DNA from: Phytophthora colocasiae
Lineage: Eukaryota; Oomycota; Peronosporomycetes; Peronosporales; Peronosporaceae
Assembly: GCA_018806915.1 (NCBI GenBank)
Contig: JAGKQI010000100.1
Span: forward strand, 1,860,001-1,924,000
Direction: 5' to 3'
DNA: 64,000 bases
The position numbers and the translations under genes were made by a program. This document shows, one piece after another, positions 1 to 11,700 of this stretch. A model generated the notes under the pieces. The model saw only the letters and a list, made by a program, of their open reading frames with translations. It ran no database searches and was not told where the DNA came from. The stretch's first letter is position 1; each line of letters starts with the position of its first letter.

Positions 1-129
1 AACTGCGATATGCAACGGTTGTCTTCACGGCTCATGGCTCGCTATCAAATATCTATCGGATAGGCTGCCGTTCAAACGGCACTGCGACGAGAACCTGGTA
101 ATTTTGTACTTCCGGCACAGCCCCGAAAG

Positions 130-145
130 CCCCACTTTCCAATTT
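130..145 (+). promoter_or_regulatory. Oomycete Inr+FPR-like core promoter of polygalacturonase copy 1
   Basis: The sequence CCCCACTTTCCAATTT matches 13 of 16 positions of the oomycete initiator plus flanking promoter region consensus (GCTCATTYYNCAWTTT). It lies about 50 bp before the ATG at 186. Identical copies sit at 2198-2213, 4267-4282 and 6337-6352. The predicted transcription start is near A134. This supports the ATG at 186 over the in-frame TTG at 144. Confidence 0.6.
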
Positions 146-185
146 GCATCCAGTCAAGCACATCGACCAAAGTAAACTACCGCCT

Positions 186-1301
186 ATGAAGCTCGTCTCT
201 GCCTCGCTCGCTGCCTTCGCTCTCCTTGCAGCCACTGTTAATGGTTCCACCATGCTACGCCAAGAAGCGGAGGGTGGCAACCCAGTCCAGCAGCAACAGG
301 GTGCCAGCACGTGCAACCTCACTGGTACATACAAGAAGGGCACGGATATTTCGCAATGCAGCACCATCACCATCGGATCCCTTAGCGTCCCTGCTGGTGT
401 GACTTTGGATCTCAGCAGGGCCAAGAACGGAGCTACTATCCAATTCACGGGCACTACTACGTTTGGAACACAGAAATGGAACGGGCCGCTCGTGACTCTG
501 AGTGGAACGGATCTTACTGTTAAGGGCAACGGCAAACTTGATGGTCAAGGCGCTTGGTACTGGAAGCAGGGCCAGCAGACTACCCGCCCAGTGTTCTTCC
601 AGGTGCACAAGGCGATTCACTCGACCATATCTGGGTTTACTATCCTCAATGCGCCTTACCGCACGTTCAGCATTGTGGACTCGATGTACACGACCCTTAC
701 TGGATTGACGCTGGACTCCAGAGCTGGAAATGGCGTCGCTACTAACACGGACGGCTTTGATTTGAGCTCCAACGACCACATTACCATCACCGGCAACACG
801 ATCTACAACCAGGACGACTGCCTCGCGATGCAGTCGAGCACCAATACGTTCTTCACTAACAATCACTGCTACAACAGCCACGGTATTTCTGTCGGATCTC
901 TCGGAGGAAACACCGTGGACAGTACTACGACTGTTTCGGGTCTGACGGTGCAGGGCAACCACATCCATGACAGTGACAACGGCCTCCGTATCAAGACTAT
1001 TATCGGTCTGACGGGTTTGGTTTCAAACGTCAAATTCATTGACAATCAGCTCTCGAATGTTAGGAACGCCATTTGCGTCCACTCGGACTACAGTAAGTCC
1101 AAGGGAGGCTACACGGGAGCCCCTACCAGTCGGGCTCAGATCACGGGCGTCACTGTTTCGGGTCTTACTGGTACTGCCACGAATCTCTACGACATCGAGG
1201 TGAACCCGAAGGCAGTGTCTAGCTGGAAGTTCTCGAATATCCAGGTCCAGGCGGCGAGCAAGGGCAAGCTCAACGGTGTCCCCGGGGGTGTAGCTGTCTA
1301 G
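186..1301 (+). CDS. Secreted endopolygalacturonase (GH28), copy 1
   Basis: Predicted 371-residue enzyme that hydrolyses alpha-1,4-galacturonan in plant cell-wall pectin. Residues 1-20 form a signal peptide (MKLVSASLAAFALLAATVNG), followed by a short Gln-rich propeptide-like stretch and the right-handed beta-helix. The GH28 signature blocks are present in order: NTDGFDL (the NTD motif), QDDCLA (the DD pair), SHGISVGSLGG (the catalytic His motif) and RIKT. The gene has no intron. The frame stays open upstream to a TTG at 144, but the first ATG is at 186, it starts the signal peptide, and a core promoter lies about 50 bp before it. The other copies match it almost base for base. Secretion and pectin attack fit a plant-pathogen lifestyle. 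Confidence 0.93.
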   Translation: MKLVSASLAAFALLAATVNGSTMLRQEAEGGNPVQQQQGASTCNLTGTYKKGTDISQCSTITIGSLSVPAGVTLDLSRAKNGATIQFTGTTTFGTQKWNGPLVTLSGTDLTVKGNGKLDGQGAWYWKQGQQTTRPVFFQVHKAIHSTISGFTILNAPYRTFSIVDSMYTTLTGLTLDSRAGNGVATNTDGFDLSSNDHITITGNTIYNQDDCLAMQSSTNTFFTNNHCYNSHGISVGSLGGNTVDSTTTVSGLTVQGNHIHDSDNGLRIKTIIGLTGLVSNVKFIDNQLSNVRNAICVHSDYSKSKGGYTGAPTSRAQITGVTVSGLTGTATNLYDIEVNPKAVSSWKFSNIQVQAASKGKLNGVPGGVAV

Positions 1302-2253
1302 AAATTCCCTCCACTAAACAGCACTGGAGTCGATAGAGTGTGAACCAAAGAATAAACTTAATGTTAGATGCACAGCACACCGAGATTCTGTTAGCGTTGT
1401 ATCGATCAGCCACTCGTTGAATTGGAAATGGGGAACATGTTCGCACACCATTAGAAAGCTGAAGGCGCAGGGTATGTGCTCCCGGACTTCCTGCCGAAAC
1501 GGAGCCTTCGTTTGAATGGTAGAATAACTTTTGTCTTGCGTCTGAGAAGAGCCGTAAGGTTAAATTTCGTAATTCGGTCAATTTTTAGCGATAATCAATC
1601 GCACTTTTACACGAGCGGTAGGAGCTAATTGACTCCGTCCTGGCAAACCGATATTGTCTGTAAACGCTTCAATGGGCTAAAAATTGATCGCGCGCCAGCG
1701 AGGTTTTATTGCAGCATGGCACCTAGCGGAATAAAATACGCCAAAAACAGCAAGACAAGTTATTTTTTACCAATCAAATACTGCTAACAATTTTGTGTGG
1801 CTCACCAAAAAACCTAATGGGCGATAGTACGGTGGACCGGAGAAGTATTAATCAGACCCTTTTTTATCTGAACTACACGCATCCACGTCAGCACGTTCCT
1901 CGAAACCACTTGCTGCTAGCATAGCTAACACCCAGTGCTATTGTAGCACCTTCTAATGACATTTCTTGGGGTTGTTCCGGCTGAACAACTCCACGGTGCC
2001 GCACCACCGGGTCAGAAAATAGGAAATGCCTTTGTTATGGTTCTGTTCGGTTTGTCGAATTGAACCACAACTGCGATATGCAACGGTTGTCTTCACGGCT
2101 CATGGCTCGCTATCAAATATCTATCGGATAGGCTGCCGTTCAAACGGCACTGCGACGAGAACCTGGTAATTTTGTACTTCCGGCACAGCCCCGAAAGCCC
2201 CACTTTCCAATTTGCATCCAGTCAAGCACATCGACCAAAGTAAACTACCGCCT

Positions 2254-3371
2254 ATGAAGCTCGTCTCTGCCTCGCTCGCTGCCTTCGCTCTCCTTGCAGC
2301 CACTGTTAATGGTTCCACCATGCTACGCCAAGAAGCGGAGGGTGGCAACCCAGTCCAGCAGCAACAGGGTGCCAGCACGTGCAACCTCACTGGTACATAC
2401 AAGAAGGGCACGGATATTTCGCAATGCAGCACCATCACCATCGGATCCCTTAGCGTCCCTGCTGGTGTGACTTTGGATCTCAGCAGGGCCAAGAACGGAG
2501 CTACTATCCAATTCACGGGCACTACTACGTTTGGAACACACAGAAATGGAACGGGCCGCTCGTGACTCTGAGTGGAACGGATCTTACTGTTAAGGGCAAC
2601 GGCAAACTTGATGGTCAAGGCGCTTGGTACTGGAAGCAGGGCCAGCAGACTACCCGCCCAGTGTTCTTCCAGGTGCACAAGGCGATTCACTCGACCATAT
2701 CTGGGTTTACTATCCTCAATGCGCCTTACCGCACGTTCAGCATTGTGGACTCGATGTACACGACCCTTACTGGATTGACGCTGGACTCCAGAGCTGGAAA
2801 TGGCGTCGCTACTAACACGGACGGCTTTGATTTGAGCTCCAACGACCACATTACCATCACCGGCAACACGATCTACAACCAGGACGACTGCCTCGCGATG
2901 CAGTCGAGCACCAATACGTTCTTCACTAACAATCACTGCTACAACAGCCACGGTATTTCTGTCGGATCTCTCGGAGGAAACACCGTGGACAGTACTACGA
3001 CTGTTTCGGGTCTGACGGTGCAGGGCAACCACATCCATGACAGTGACAACGGCCTCCGTATCAAGACTATTATCGGTCTGACGGGTTTGGTTTCAAACGT
3101 CAAATTCATTGACAATCAGCTCTCGAATGTTAGGAACGCCATTTGCGTCCACTCGGACTACAGTAAGTCCAAGGGAGGCTACACGGGAGCCCCTACCAGT
3201 CGGGCTCAGATCACGGGCGTCACTGTTTCGGGTCTTACTGGTACTGCCACGAATCTCTACGACATCGAGGTGAACCCGAAGGCAGTGTCTAGCTGGAAGT
3301 TCTCGAATATCCAGGTCCAGGCGGCGAGCAAGGGCAAGCTCAACGGTGTCCCCGGGGGTGTAGCTGTCTAG
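2254..3371 (+). pseudogene. Polygalacturonase copy 2, frameshifted
   Basis: Same gene as copy 1, with an extra CA dinucleotide at about 2536-2542: the run reads ACACACA where the other copies have ACACA. The frame breaks about 95 codons after the ATG, just past the TTFGT segment, and ends at a stop at 2563-2565. The rest of the gene, carrying every catalytic motif, stays open in another frame from about 2562 to 3371 and is otherwise identical to copy 1. The predicted product would be a secreted, inactive N-terminal fragment. The lesion lies in a dinucleotide run, so polymerase slippage or a sequencing or assembly error are both possible. Confidence 0.85.
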
Positions 3372-4322
3372 AAATTCCCTCCACTAAACAGCACTGGAGT
3401 CGATAGAGTGTGAACCAAAGAATAAACTTAATGTTAGATGCACAGCACACCGAGATTCTGTTAGCGTTGTATCGATCAGCCACTCGTTGAATTGGAAATG
3501 GGGAACATGTTCGCACACCATTAGAAAGCTGAAGGCGCAGGGTATGTGCTCCCGGACTTCCTGCCGAAACGGAGCCTTCGTTTGAATGGTAGAATAACTT
3601 TTGTCTTGCGTCTGAGAAGAGCCGTAAGGTTAAATTTCGTAATTCGGTCAATTTTTAGCGATAATCAATCGCACTTTTACACGAGCGGTAGGAGCTAATT
3701 GACTCCGTCCTGGCAAACCGATATTGTCTGTAAACGCTTCAATGGGCTAAAAATTGATCGCGCGCCAGCGAGGTTTTATTGCAGCATGGCACCTAGCGGA
3801 ATAAAATACGCCAAAAACAGCAAGACAAGTTATTTTTTACCAATCAAATACTGCTAACAATTTTGTGTGGCTCACCAAAAACCTAATGGGCGATAGTACG
3901 GTGGACCGGAGAAGTATTAATCAGACCCTTTTTTATCTGAACTACACGCATCCACGTCAGCACGTTCCTCGAAACCACTTGCTGCTAGCATAGCTAACAC
4001 CCAGTGCTATTGTAGCACCTTCTAATGACATTTCTTGGGGTTGTTCCGGCTGAACAACTCCACGGTGCCGCACCACCGGGTCAGAAAATAGGAAATGCCT
4101 TTGTTATGGTTCTGTTCGGTTTGTCGAATTGAACCACAACTGCGATATGCAACGGTTGTCTTCACGGCTCATGGCTCGCTATCAAATATCTATCGGATAG
4201 GCTGCCGTTCAAACGGCACTGCGACGAGAACCTGGTAATTTTGTACTTCCGGCACAGCCCCGAAAGCCCCACTTTCCAATTTGCATCCAGTCAAGCACAT
4301 CGACCAAAGTAAACTACCGCCT

Positions 4323-5441
4323 ATGAAGCTCGTCTCTGCCTCGCTCGCTGCCTTCGCTCTCCTTGCAGCCACTGTTAATGGTTCCACCATGCTACGCCAA
4401 GAAGCGGAGGGTGGCAACCCAGTCCAGCAGCAACAGGGTGCCAGCACGTGCAACCTCACTGGTACATACAAGAAGGGCACGGATATTTCGCAATGCAGCA
4501 CCATCACCATCGGATCCCTTAGCGTCCCTGCTGGTGTGACTTTGGATCTCAGCAGGGCCAAGAACGGAGCTACTATCCAATTCACGGGCACTACTACGTT
4601 TGGAACACAGAAATGGAACGGGCCGCTCGTGACTCTGAGTGGAACGGATCTTACTGTTAAGAACGGCAACGGCAAACTTGATGGTCAAGGCGCTTGGTAC
4701 TGGAAGCAGGGCCAGCAGACTACCCGCCCAGTGTTCTTCCAGGTGCACAAGGCGATTCACTCGACCATATCTGGGTTTACTATCCTCAATGCGCCTTACC
4801 GCACGTTCAGCATTGTGGACTCGATGTACACGACCCTTACTGGATTGACGCTGGACTCCAGAGCTGGAAATGGCGTCGCTACTAACACGGACGGCTTTGA
4901 TTTGAGCTCCAACGACCACATTACCATCACCGGCAACACGATCTACAACCAGGACGACTGCCTCGCGATGCAGTCGAGCACCAATACGTTCTTCACTAAC
5001 AATCACTGCTACAACAGCCACGGTATTTCTGTCGGATCTCTCGGAGGAAACACCGTGGACAGTACTACGACTGTTTCGGGTCTGACGGTGCAGGGCAACC
5101 ACATCCATGACAGTGACAACGGCCTCCGTATCAAGACTATTATCGGTCTGACGGGTTTGGTTTCAAACGTCAAATTCATTGACAATCAGCTCTCGAATGT
5201 TAGGAACGCCATTTGCGTCCACTCGGACTACAGTAAGTCCAAGGGAGGCTACACGGGAGCCCCTACCAGTCGGGCTCAGATCACGGGCGTCACTGTTTCG
5301 GGTCTTACTGGTACTGCCACGAATCTCTACGACATCGAGGTGAACCCGAAGGCAGTGTCTAGCTGGAAGTTCTCGAATATCCAGGTCCAGGCGGCGAGCA
5401 AGGGCAAGCTCAACGGTGTCCCCGGGGGTGTAGCTGTCTAG
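4323..5441 (+). CDS. Secreted endopolygalacturonase (GH28), copy 3
   Basis: Predicted 372-residue GH28 enzyme, identical to copy 1 except for one extra Asn codon (AAC) inserted at about 4662, so that TVKGNGK becomes TVKNGNGK. The insertion is in frame, precedes the NTD/DD catalytic core, and probably sits in a beta-helix turn. The signal peptide, NTDG, QDDC, SHGIS and RIK motifs are all kept. The core promoter (4267-4282) is identical to that of copy 1, so both open copies are likely expressed in the same way. The one-T-shorter run in its downstream spacer separates it from copies 1 and 2. Confidence 0.93.
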   Translation: MKLVSASLAAFALLAATVNGSTMLRQEAEGGNPVQQQQGASTCNLTGTYKKGTDISQCSTITIGSLSVPAGVTLDLSRAKNGATIQFTGTTTFGTQKWNGPLVTLSGTDLTVKNGNGKLDGQGAWYWKQGQQTTRPVFFQVHKAIHSTISGFTILNAPYRTFSIVDSMYTTLTGLTLDSRAGNGVATNTDGFDLSSNDHITITGNTIYNQDDCLAMQSSTNTFFTNNHCYNSHGISVGSLGGNTVDSTTTVSGLTVQGNHIHDSDNGLRIKTIIGLTGLVSNVKFIDNQLSNVRNAICVHSDYSKSKGGYTGAPTSRAQITGVTVSGLTGTATNLYDIEVNPKAVSSWKFSNIQVQAASKGKLNGVPGGVAV

Positions 5442-6392
5442 AAATTCCCTCCACTAAACAGCACTGGAGTCGATAGAGTGTGAACCAAAGAATAAACTTA
5501 ATGTTAGATGCACAGCACACCGAGATTCTGTTAGCGTTGTATCGATCAGCCACTCGTTGAATTGGAAATGGGGAACATGTTCGCACACCATTAGAAAGCT
5601 GAAGGCGCAGGGTATGTGCTCCCGGACTTCCTGCCGAAACGGAGCCTTCGTTTGAATGGTAGAATAACTTTTGTCTTGCGTCTGAGAAGAGCCGTAAGGT
5701 TAAATTTCGTAATTCGGTCAATTTTAGCGATAATCAATCGCACTTTTACACGAGCGGTAGGAGCTAATTGACTCCGTCCTGGCAAACCGATATTGTCTGT
5801 AAACGCTTCAATGGGCTAAAAATTGATCGCGCGCCAGCGAGGTTTTATTGCAGCATGGCACCTAGCGGAATAAAATACGCCAAAAACAGCAAGACAAGTT
5901 ATTTTTTACCAATCAAATACTGCTAACAATTTTGTGTGGCTCACCAAAAAACCTAATGGGCGATAGTACGGTGGACCGGAGAAGTATTAATCAGACCCTT
6001 TTTTATCTGAACTACACGCATCCACGTCAGCACGTTCCTCGAAACCACTTGCTGCTAGCATAGCTAACACCCAGTGCTATTGTAGCACCTTCTAATGACA
6101 TTTCTTGGGGTTGTTCCGGCTGAACAACTCCACGGTGCCACACCACCGGGTCAGAAAATAGGAAATGCCTTTGTTATGGTTCTGTTCGGTTTGTCGAATT
6201 GAACCACAACTGCGATATGCAACGGTTGTCTTCACGGCTCATGGCTCGCTATCAAATATCTATCGGATAGGCTGCCGTTCAAACGGCACTGCGACGAGAA
6301 CCTGGTAATTTTGTACTTCCGGCACAGCCCCGAAAGCCCCACTTTCCAATTTGCATCCAGTCAAGCACATCGACCAAAGTAAACTACCGCCT

Positions 6393-7512
6393 ATGAAGCT
6401 CGTCTCTGCCTCGCTCGCTGCCTTCGCTCTCCTTGCAGCCACTGTTAATGGTTCCACCATGCTACGCCAAGAAGCGGAGGGTGGCAACCCAGTCCAGCAG
6501 CAACAGGGTGCCAGCACGTGCAACCTCACTGGTACATACAAGAAGGGCACGGATATTTCGCAATGCAGCACCATCACCATCGGATCCCTTAGCGTCCCTG
6601 CTGGTGTGACTTTGGATCTCAGCAGGGCCAAGAACGGAGCTACTATCCAATTCACGGGCACTACTACGTTTGGAACACAGAAATGGAACGGGCCGCTCGT
6701 GACTCTGAGTGGAACGGATCTTACTGTTAAGGGCAACGGCAAACTTGATGGTCAAGGCGCTTGGTACTGGAAGCAGGGCCAGCAGACTACCCGCCCAGTG
6801 TTCTTCCAGGTGCACAAGGCGATTCACTCGACCATATCTGGGTTTACTATCCTCAATGCGCCTTACCGCACGTTCAGCATTGTGGACTCGATGTACACGA
6901 CCCTTACTGGATTGACGCTGGACTCCAGAGCTGGAAATGGCGTCGCTACTAACACGGACGGACGGCTTTGATTTGAGCTCCAACGACCACATTACCATCA
7001 CCGGCAACACGATCTACAACCAGGACGACTGCCTCGCGATGCAGTCGAGCACCAATACGTTCTTCACTAACAATCACTGCTACAACAGCCACGGTATTTC
7101 TGTCGGATCTCTCGGAGGAAACACCGTGGACAGTACTACGACTGTTTCGGGTCTGACGGTGCAGGGCAACCACATCCATGACAGTGACAACGGCCTCCGT
7201 ATCAAGACTATTATCGGTCTGACGGGTTTGGTTTCAAACGTCAAATTCATTGACAATCAGCTCTCGAATGTTAGGAACGCCATTTGCGTCCACTCGGACT
7301 ACAGTAAGTCCAAGGGAGGCTACACGGGAGCCCCTACCAGTCGGGCTCAGATCACGGGCGTCACTGTTTCGGGTCTTACTGGTACTGCCACGAATCTCTA
7401 CGACATCGAGGTGAACCCGAAGGCAGTGTCTAGCTGGAAGTTCTCGAATATCCAGGTCCAGGCGGCGAGCAAGGGCAAGCTCAACGGTGTCCCCGGGGGT
7501 GTAGCTGTCTAG
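6393..7512 (+). pseudogene. Polygalacturonase copy 4, frameshifted in the NTDG catalytic motif
   Basis: Last copy of the array. A 4-bp tandem duplication (GACG at 6957-6960 repeated at 6961-6964) falls inside the codons of the NTDG active-site motif. The frame then reads NTDGRL and stops at 6971. The remaining catalytic half (QDDC, SHGIS, RIK) is intact in another frame through 7512. Apart from this lesion the coding sequence matches copy 1. Expression would give a truncated protein without the DD and His catalytic blocks. After the gene, similarity to the other units ends at about 7654. Confidence 0.87.
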
Positions 7513-7751
7513 AAATTCCCTCCACTAAACAGCACTGGAGTCGATAGAGTGTGAACCAAAGAATAAACTTAATGTTAGATGCACAGCACACCGAGATTCT
7601 GTTAGCGTTGTATCGATCAGCCACTCGTTGAATTGGAAATGGGGGACATGTTCGATAGCACCATCGGTTCAAGTACATGGTGGTGATCACGACGCTGTAC
7701 AGTAGTTAGTGTAAAAACTCCTGTGCTGAATAGCACTTTATCTTTTACGTT

Positions 7752-8436
7752 TTACCTACCAGAGTGCGCAAGGAACCGCGCCAGGAAGGTGAGGTTCCAA
7801 CAGATATTTCTTTCGTTGATCCGAGCTCCATTGGCAGCAAGCCACTGCACCTTCCCCGTACTAGCAGCTGCGTATAAAGGTGTTTGGCCGATATTGTTCT
7901 TCTCGTTCAGACTCGATCCTTGGTACACGAGCCGCTGGACCACAGGGAAATGGCCACAACTGGCTGCTCAATGAAGTGGCGTCCATCCGTTCGTGTCTTT
8001 AACGTTCACTTTACTATCGTTAGCCACAAGCCACTGCACCACAATTAAATGACCACCTGTAGCAGCTTCATGTAGAGCAGTTCGACCTTCGTCCCCCTTC
8101 TCATTGATACGAGCTCCATTGGACACGAGAAACTCCAGAGGTAGCAACCTACAGTGGCCTCCTTTTCCATTCACGAATCCATTTGCAAGATGTTTTGGAG
8201 CCTTAGCACACAACCACTCGAATCACATTCAGGTCTCTATAGCAGGAGGCTTCGTATAATTCCTCTCCTCGTTCTTGATCCCATCCTGTCTCGTTGAGTA
8301 GTTTCTCCAGCTTAATAATACGTGAAGGAAGAGTTCCAATAGACAGATAGCTCTTGATGAATGTCTGAGCGATTCTTAGGAGCAGACGGCACACGAGGAC
8401 AAACAACGACGCCAATTTCTTTACATTTTCTTCCAT
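7752..8436 (-). pseudogene. Degenerate ankyrin-repeat protein gene
   Basis: Read leftward from the ATG at 8436, the sequence encodes a helical N-terminal part followed by ankyrin-type repeats. Recognisable pieces are NEKGDEGRTALHEAATGGHL, VKDTNGWTPLH and NIGQTPLYAAASTGK, the hallmark GxTPLHxAA pattern. The gene is broken at least twice: a frame change at about 8205-8213, between the VIRVV and LCAKAPK segments, and an in-frame TGA directly after GWTPLH at about 7970, with repeats continuing beyond it. The last repeats decay before 7752. Ankyrin genes are abundant and often degenerate in oomycete genomes. No function is inferred. Confidence 0.75.
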
Positions 8437-8737
8437 CAATACCAACGGGTCATGTCTCCTTGATGGTAACTAGATACAGTGGCAGGTTCCAGTTCACAAC
8501 AATAGTGTAGCCATCGGATTCTTGACTACTGGCCATTTGCAGGCAAAATACGCTTTGGATTCGGGAAGTGAGGCCAGTATTGATAGACAGCGTATATGTA
8601 CCTACCTATGCTGCTGCCCACAGCCTGTAAGCCCCATGGCTGTGAGTTTCTTGGCAAGAATCAGAAGCTTCTACATAGTATCGCACTTAATCGAAACTTG
8701 CATCTGACCATCACTCCTATTCCGCACTGGTTCGAAC

Positions 8738-11700
8738 ATGAGCGGGAAGGCGCCGGAAGCGGACGCGGCGCCGCAATTTAACCTGAACGAGCAGCTTGCC
8801 TGGGCCGAGAAGGTAACTTACACATACGCACGATGTAGCGCTATCCATCTATGTAATTTTCACCATCTAATTACATCTGTACGCCGTGTAATGTTCATGT
8901 GAAAGGCTCCCACGAATACGTTGCAACAGTGTCTTAATTCTCACGTCATTGGAGCGTACCTTGACAGTCGAGCGTCCAGGAAGCAAGCGTAAGTAGTATT
9001 ACACTACTATTTTGCTGTCTAGTGACCTAATCGATGCGAGTTTTGACCACTTTTCAGGGCGAATGATGTAGCAGCGGATAAAGAGAACTGCCTAGAGACT
9101 ATTCAGCGAGGACGAGACGCTCTACAGAGGTTCCAGGCTTTAAGAGCAAAATCCAAGGCCTCTACGAAGCTGAAGGTCGTTCCGACGCCCCGAATCGCTC
9201 TGGGAACGATCCCTGTTATCAACATAGGTCCAATTTCAACCCCTACCGAGCAGATACAATATGGAAATAATTCTACAGGAACAGGAAGAGATTCAAGTGA
9301 TGCGCCGAGGGCGGGTGTGCAAGCATCAGTGATATGCGAGGTTGTGGACTTAACGGCGTCACCAATTATCAATCGAACCAGCCCAGAGAGGCCAGAACGG
9401 CCTGTACCGGTCGTGCAGCCAGCATTTACAGGGGTGGATGATGATGTCGACAGTTTGTTTGAGGACATGGATGTGGATGCTCTCGTTGCCAAGCATAAAC
9501 GCACACAGCAACAGCACCGTCCGGCCCCACAGATGCCACCGTTGCCAGAGGAGAGCTTTGTTTCGCCTCCATCTACGCAGACCAGTGGATCTCAGGAGTC
9601 TGCAAGTGCGATGATGGCTGAAGATTTACGCAAGTCGATACAACAGACGCGCGAGAATCTCCGCAAAGTTCGTGAAGACTGTGATGATGCGTCGCTGGAA
9701 GGAGAAATACCAGAGTTCATGCAGAAGCGCCGCATTGAGTTGGAACAGGAGCTGGAGACATTGAGTAGGCGATACAGAGAGTGCAAGGGTACCAGTAAGG
9801 CGTCTCCACCTAGCAGAAATATTTCTCCTGTTCCCCCACCTCGGCCAGTTCAGATACCGCAAACATACAGCAGCAGTGTGGATTCATCCAGCAAGAATCC
9901 GGCATGTGGTTGTGGAATGCAAACTGTGGAGGCTCGAGTTCAACACGGGACGAATGCGAATCGACTTTATTACCGATGTAGCACGTGTGGATTTCACTCT
10001 TGGGTGGATGCTGCTGGAGGCGACAGCTCCTCTGTCAGAGTGCAGCTCACTCGCCCACGTCCAATTGAGCAGCCGTGTGTTTCTAGCGACCCAACCGTAA
10101 ATTCTAAAATGCAGCGTGCCAAGCAAGTGCTTCGCGACGTTTTTGGCCACAATGCCTTTCGAACCAACCAGGAGCGCACAGTCATGGAGGCTTTCTGTGG
10201 ACGAGATGTTTTCGTACTGATGCCCACGGGAGGCGGCAAAAGTCTTTGTTTCCAGTTACCTGCCTGCATTGATGATGGCGTCACGATTGTTATTTCTCCA
10301 TTGGTATCGCTGATTCAAGATCAAGTTCAACAGCTAGAGGCTCTGGATGTGGGTGTAGCGAATCTGAAAGGTGACCAGGATTACGCTACTGAGCAACGGC
10401 CCATTATCTCTGAGCTCTATTCCAATCAGATCAGCATCAAAATGCTGTATGTGACCCCCGAGAAAATTGCATCAAGCAATATGCTTAACAACGTGTTTGA
10501 ATCGCTCCAAACGCGGGGGTTATTAGCTCGATTTGTGATAGACGAAGCACACTGCATCAGCCAGTGGGGCCATGATTTCCGGAAGGACTATTTGAATCTG
10601 GGCACGCTTCGAGCAAAATTTCCAACCGTACGTCGACGCTTGGTTGGACTTTGTTATGCATAGTACTGACCTTTATTTCCTTTCAGGTCCCTATTATGGC
10701 TCTCACTGCGACTGCAAACTCGCAAACAGAGGCCGATATCGTGAAAAACCTGAAGCTGAGAAACCCGTTCATCACTCGGTCAAGTTTTAATCGGTGCGTT
10801 TGGGCAATCACACAACGTGAGGATATTGACATTTTAATGACTGTTGTGCTGTACCCGTAGACCAAACCTGACGTATGATGTACGGAAGAAAACTTCCAAA
10901 TTCATGACTGAGCTGGCGGACTACGTTCGGGAGCACATAGATGATTCAGGAATTATCTACTGGTATGCTTCCCGAACTATTTTACGAGCCCTGTTACTGG
11001 AACTAATCTACGTCATGCTGTATTTGTGAGTAGTTTGTCAAAAAAGGATTGCGAGCAAACAGCAGAGAAGCTTATCAGAGCCCTGGGGTTCGAGCACACT
11101 CGAAAAGCTAGTCAAATCTCCTTTTACCATGCGGGTTTGGAACCAGAAGATCGCGCTTATCGCCACCACGAGTGGAGTAAAGGGAAAATCAAGCTAATTT
11201 GTGCCACGGTAGCCTTCGGAATGGGAATCAACAAGCCCGATGTGCGCTACGTTATTCACCACACGATCCCTCAGTCTGTGACGCATTACTATCAGGTACG
11301 GTAGTACTAAGGCTCCAGCATATACGATGACTAACTCAATTGTTTTTACTGTACAGGAAGCTGGTAGAGCTGGAAGAGATGGCGAAGTGGCGAATTGTAT
11401 TCTCTACTATTCTTTCTTGGATTTGGTATGCGTATTTGTCTTTGGTGCTCTGCTTGGTATCTCGGCACTAAATACTTCTGCAATACTTTTGCTTGTTAGA
11501 CTCGTCGACGGAAGCTCATCACCAAGGATCGCGACAATATGCAGCATCGTAATGTTCACCTGCAGAATCTCCGACGAATGACAGAATTCTGTGAGAATCA
11601 AGTGGAGTGCCGTCGAACATCCCTTCTCGAGTATTTTGGCGAACACTTTGCAAGCGAGCAGTGCCATGGAACTTGTGATAACTGCAAAAACAAGGCGCTG

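Larger units (their letters stand above)
1..7654 (+). repeat. Tandem array of four ~2.07-kb polygalacturonase units
   Basis: Units begin at 1, 2069, 4138 and 6208 with the same sequence (AACTGCGATATGCAACGG), giving periods of 2068, 2069 and 2070 bp. The last unit loses similarity to the others at about 7654. Each unit holds an initiator-like promoter, one GH28 gene and about 750-900 bp of AT-richer spacer in which I see no second gene. Differences are few: a CA insertion in copy 2, an AAC insertion in copy 3, a GACG duplication in copy 4, one-base changes in A and T runs of the spacers, and one G/A change in the spacer before copy 4. The window opens exactly at a unit boundary, so more copies may lie to the left. 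Confidence 0.95.

Noticed and set aside
2121..3038. Long minus-strand open frame (about 305 codons) opposite polygalacturonase copy 2, with partial equivalents in the other units
   Set aside because: It is antisense to a clear GH28 gene, has Arg/Val-biased composition and no domain, and its length changes only because of the CA insertion. It is a shadow of the real gene.
1780..6140. One-base differences in A and T runs and a single G/A change between array spacers
   Set aside because: Too small and in homopolymers; they may be sequencing or slippage noise and I draw no conclusion from them.
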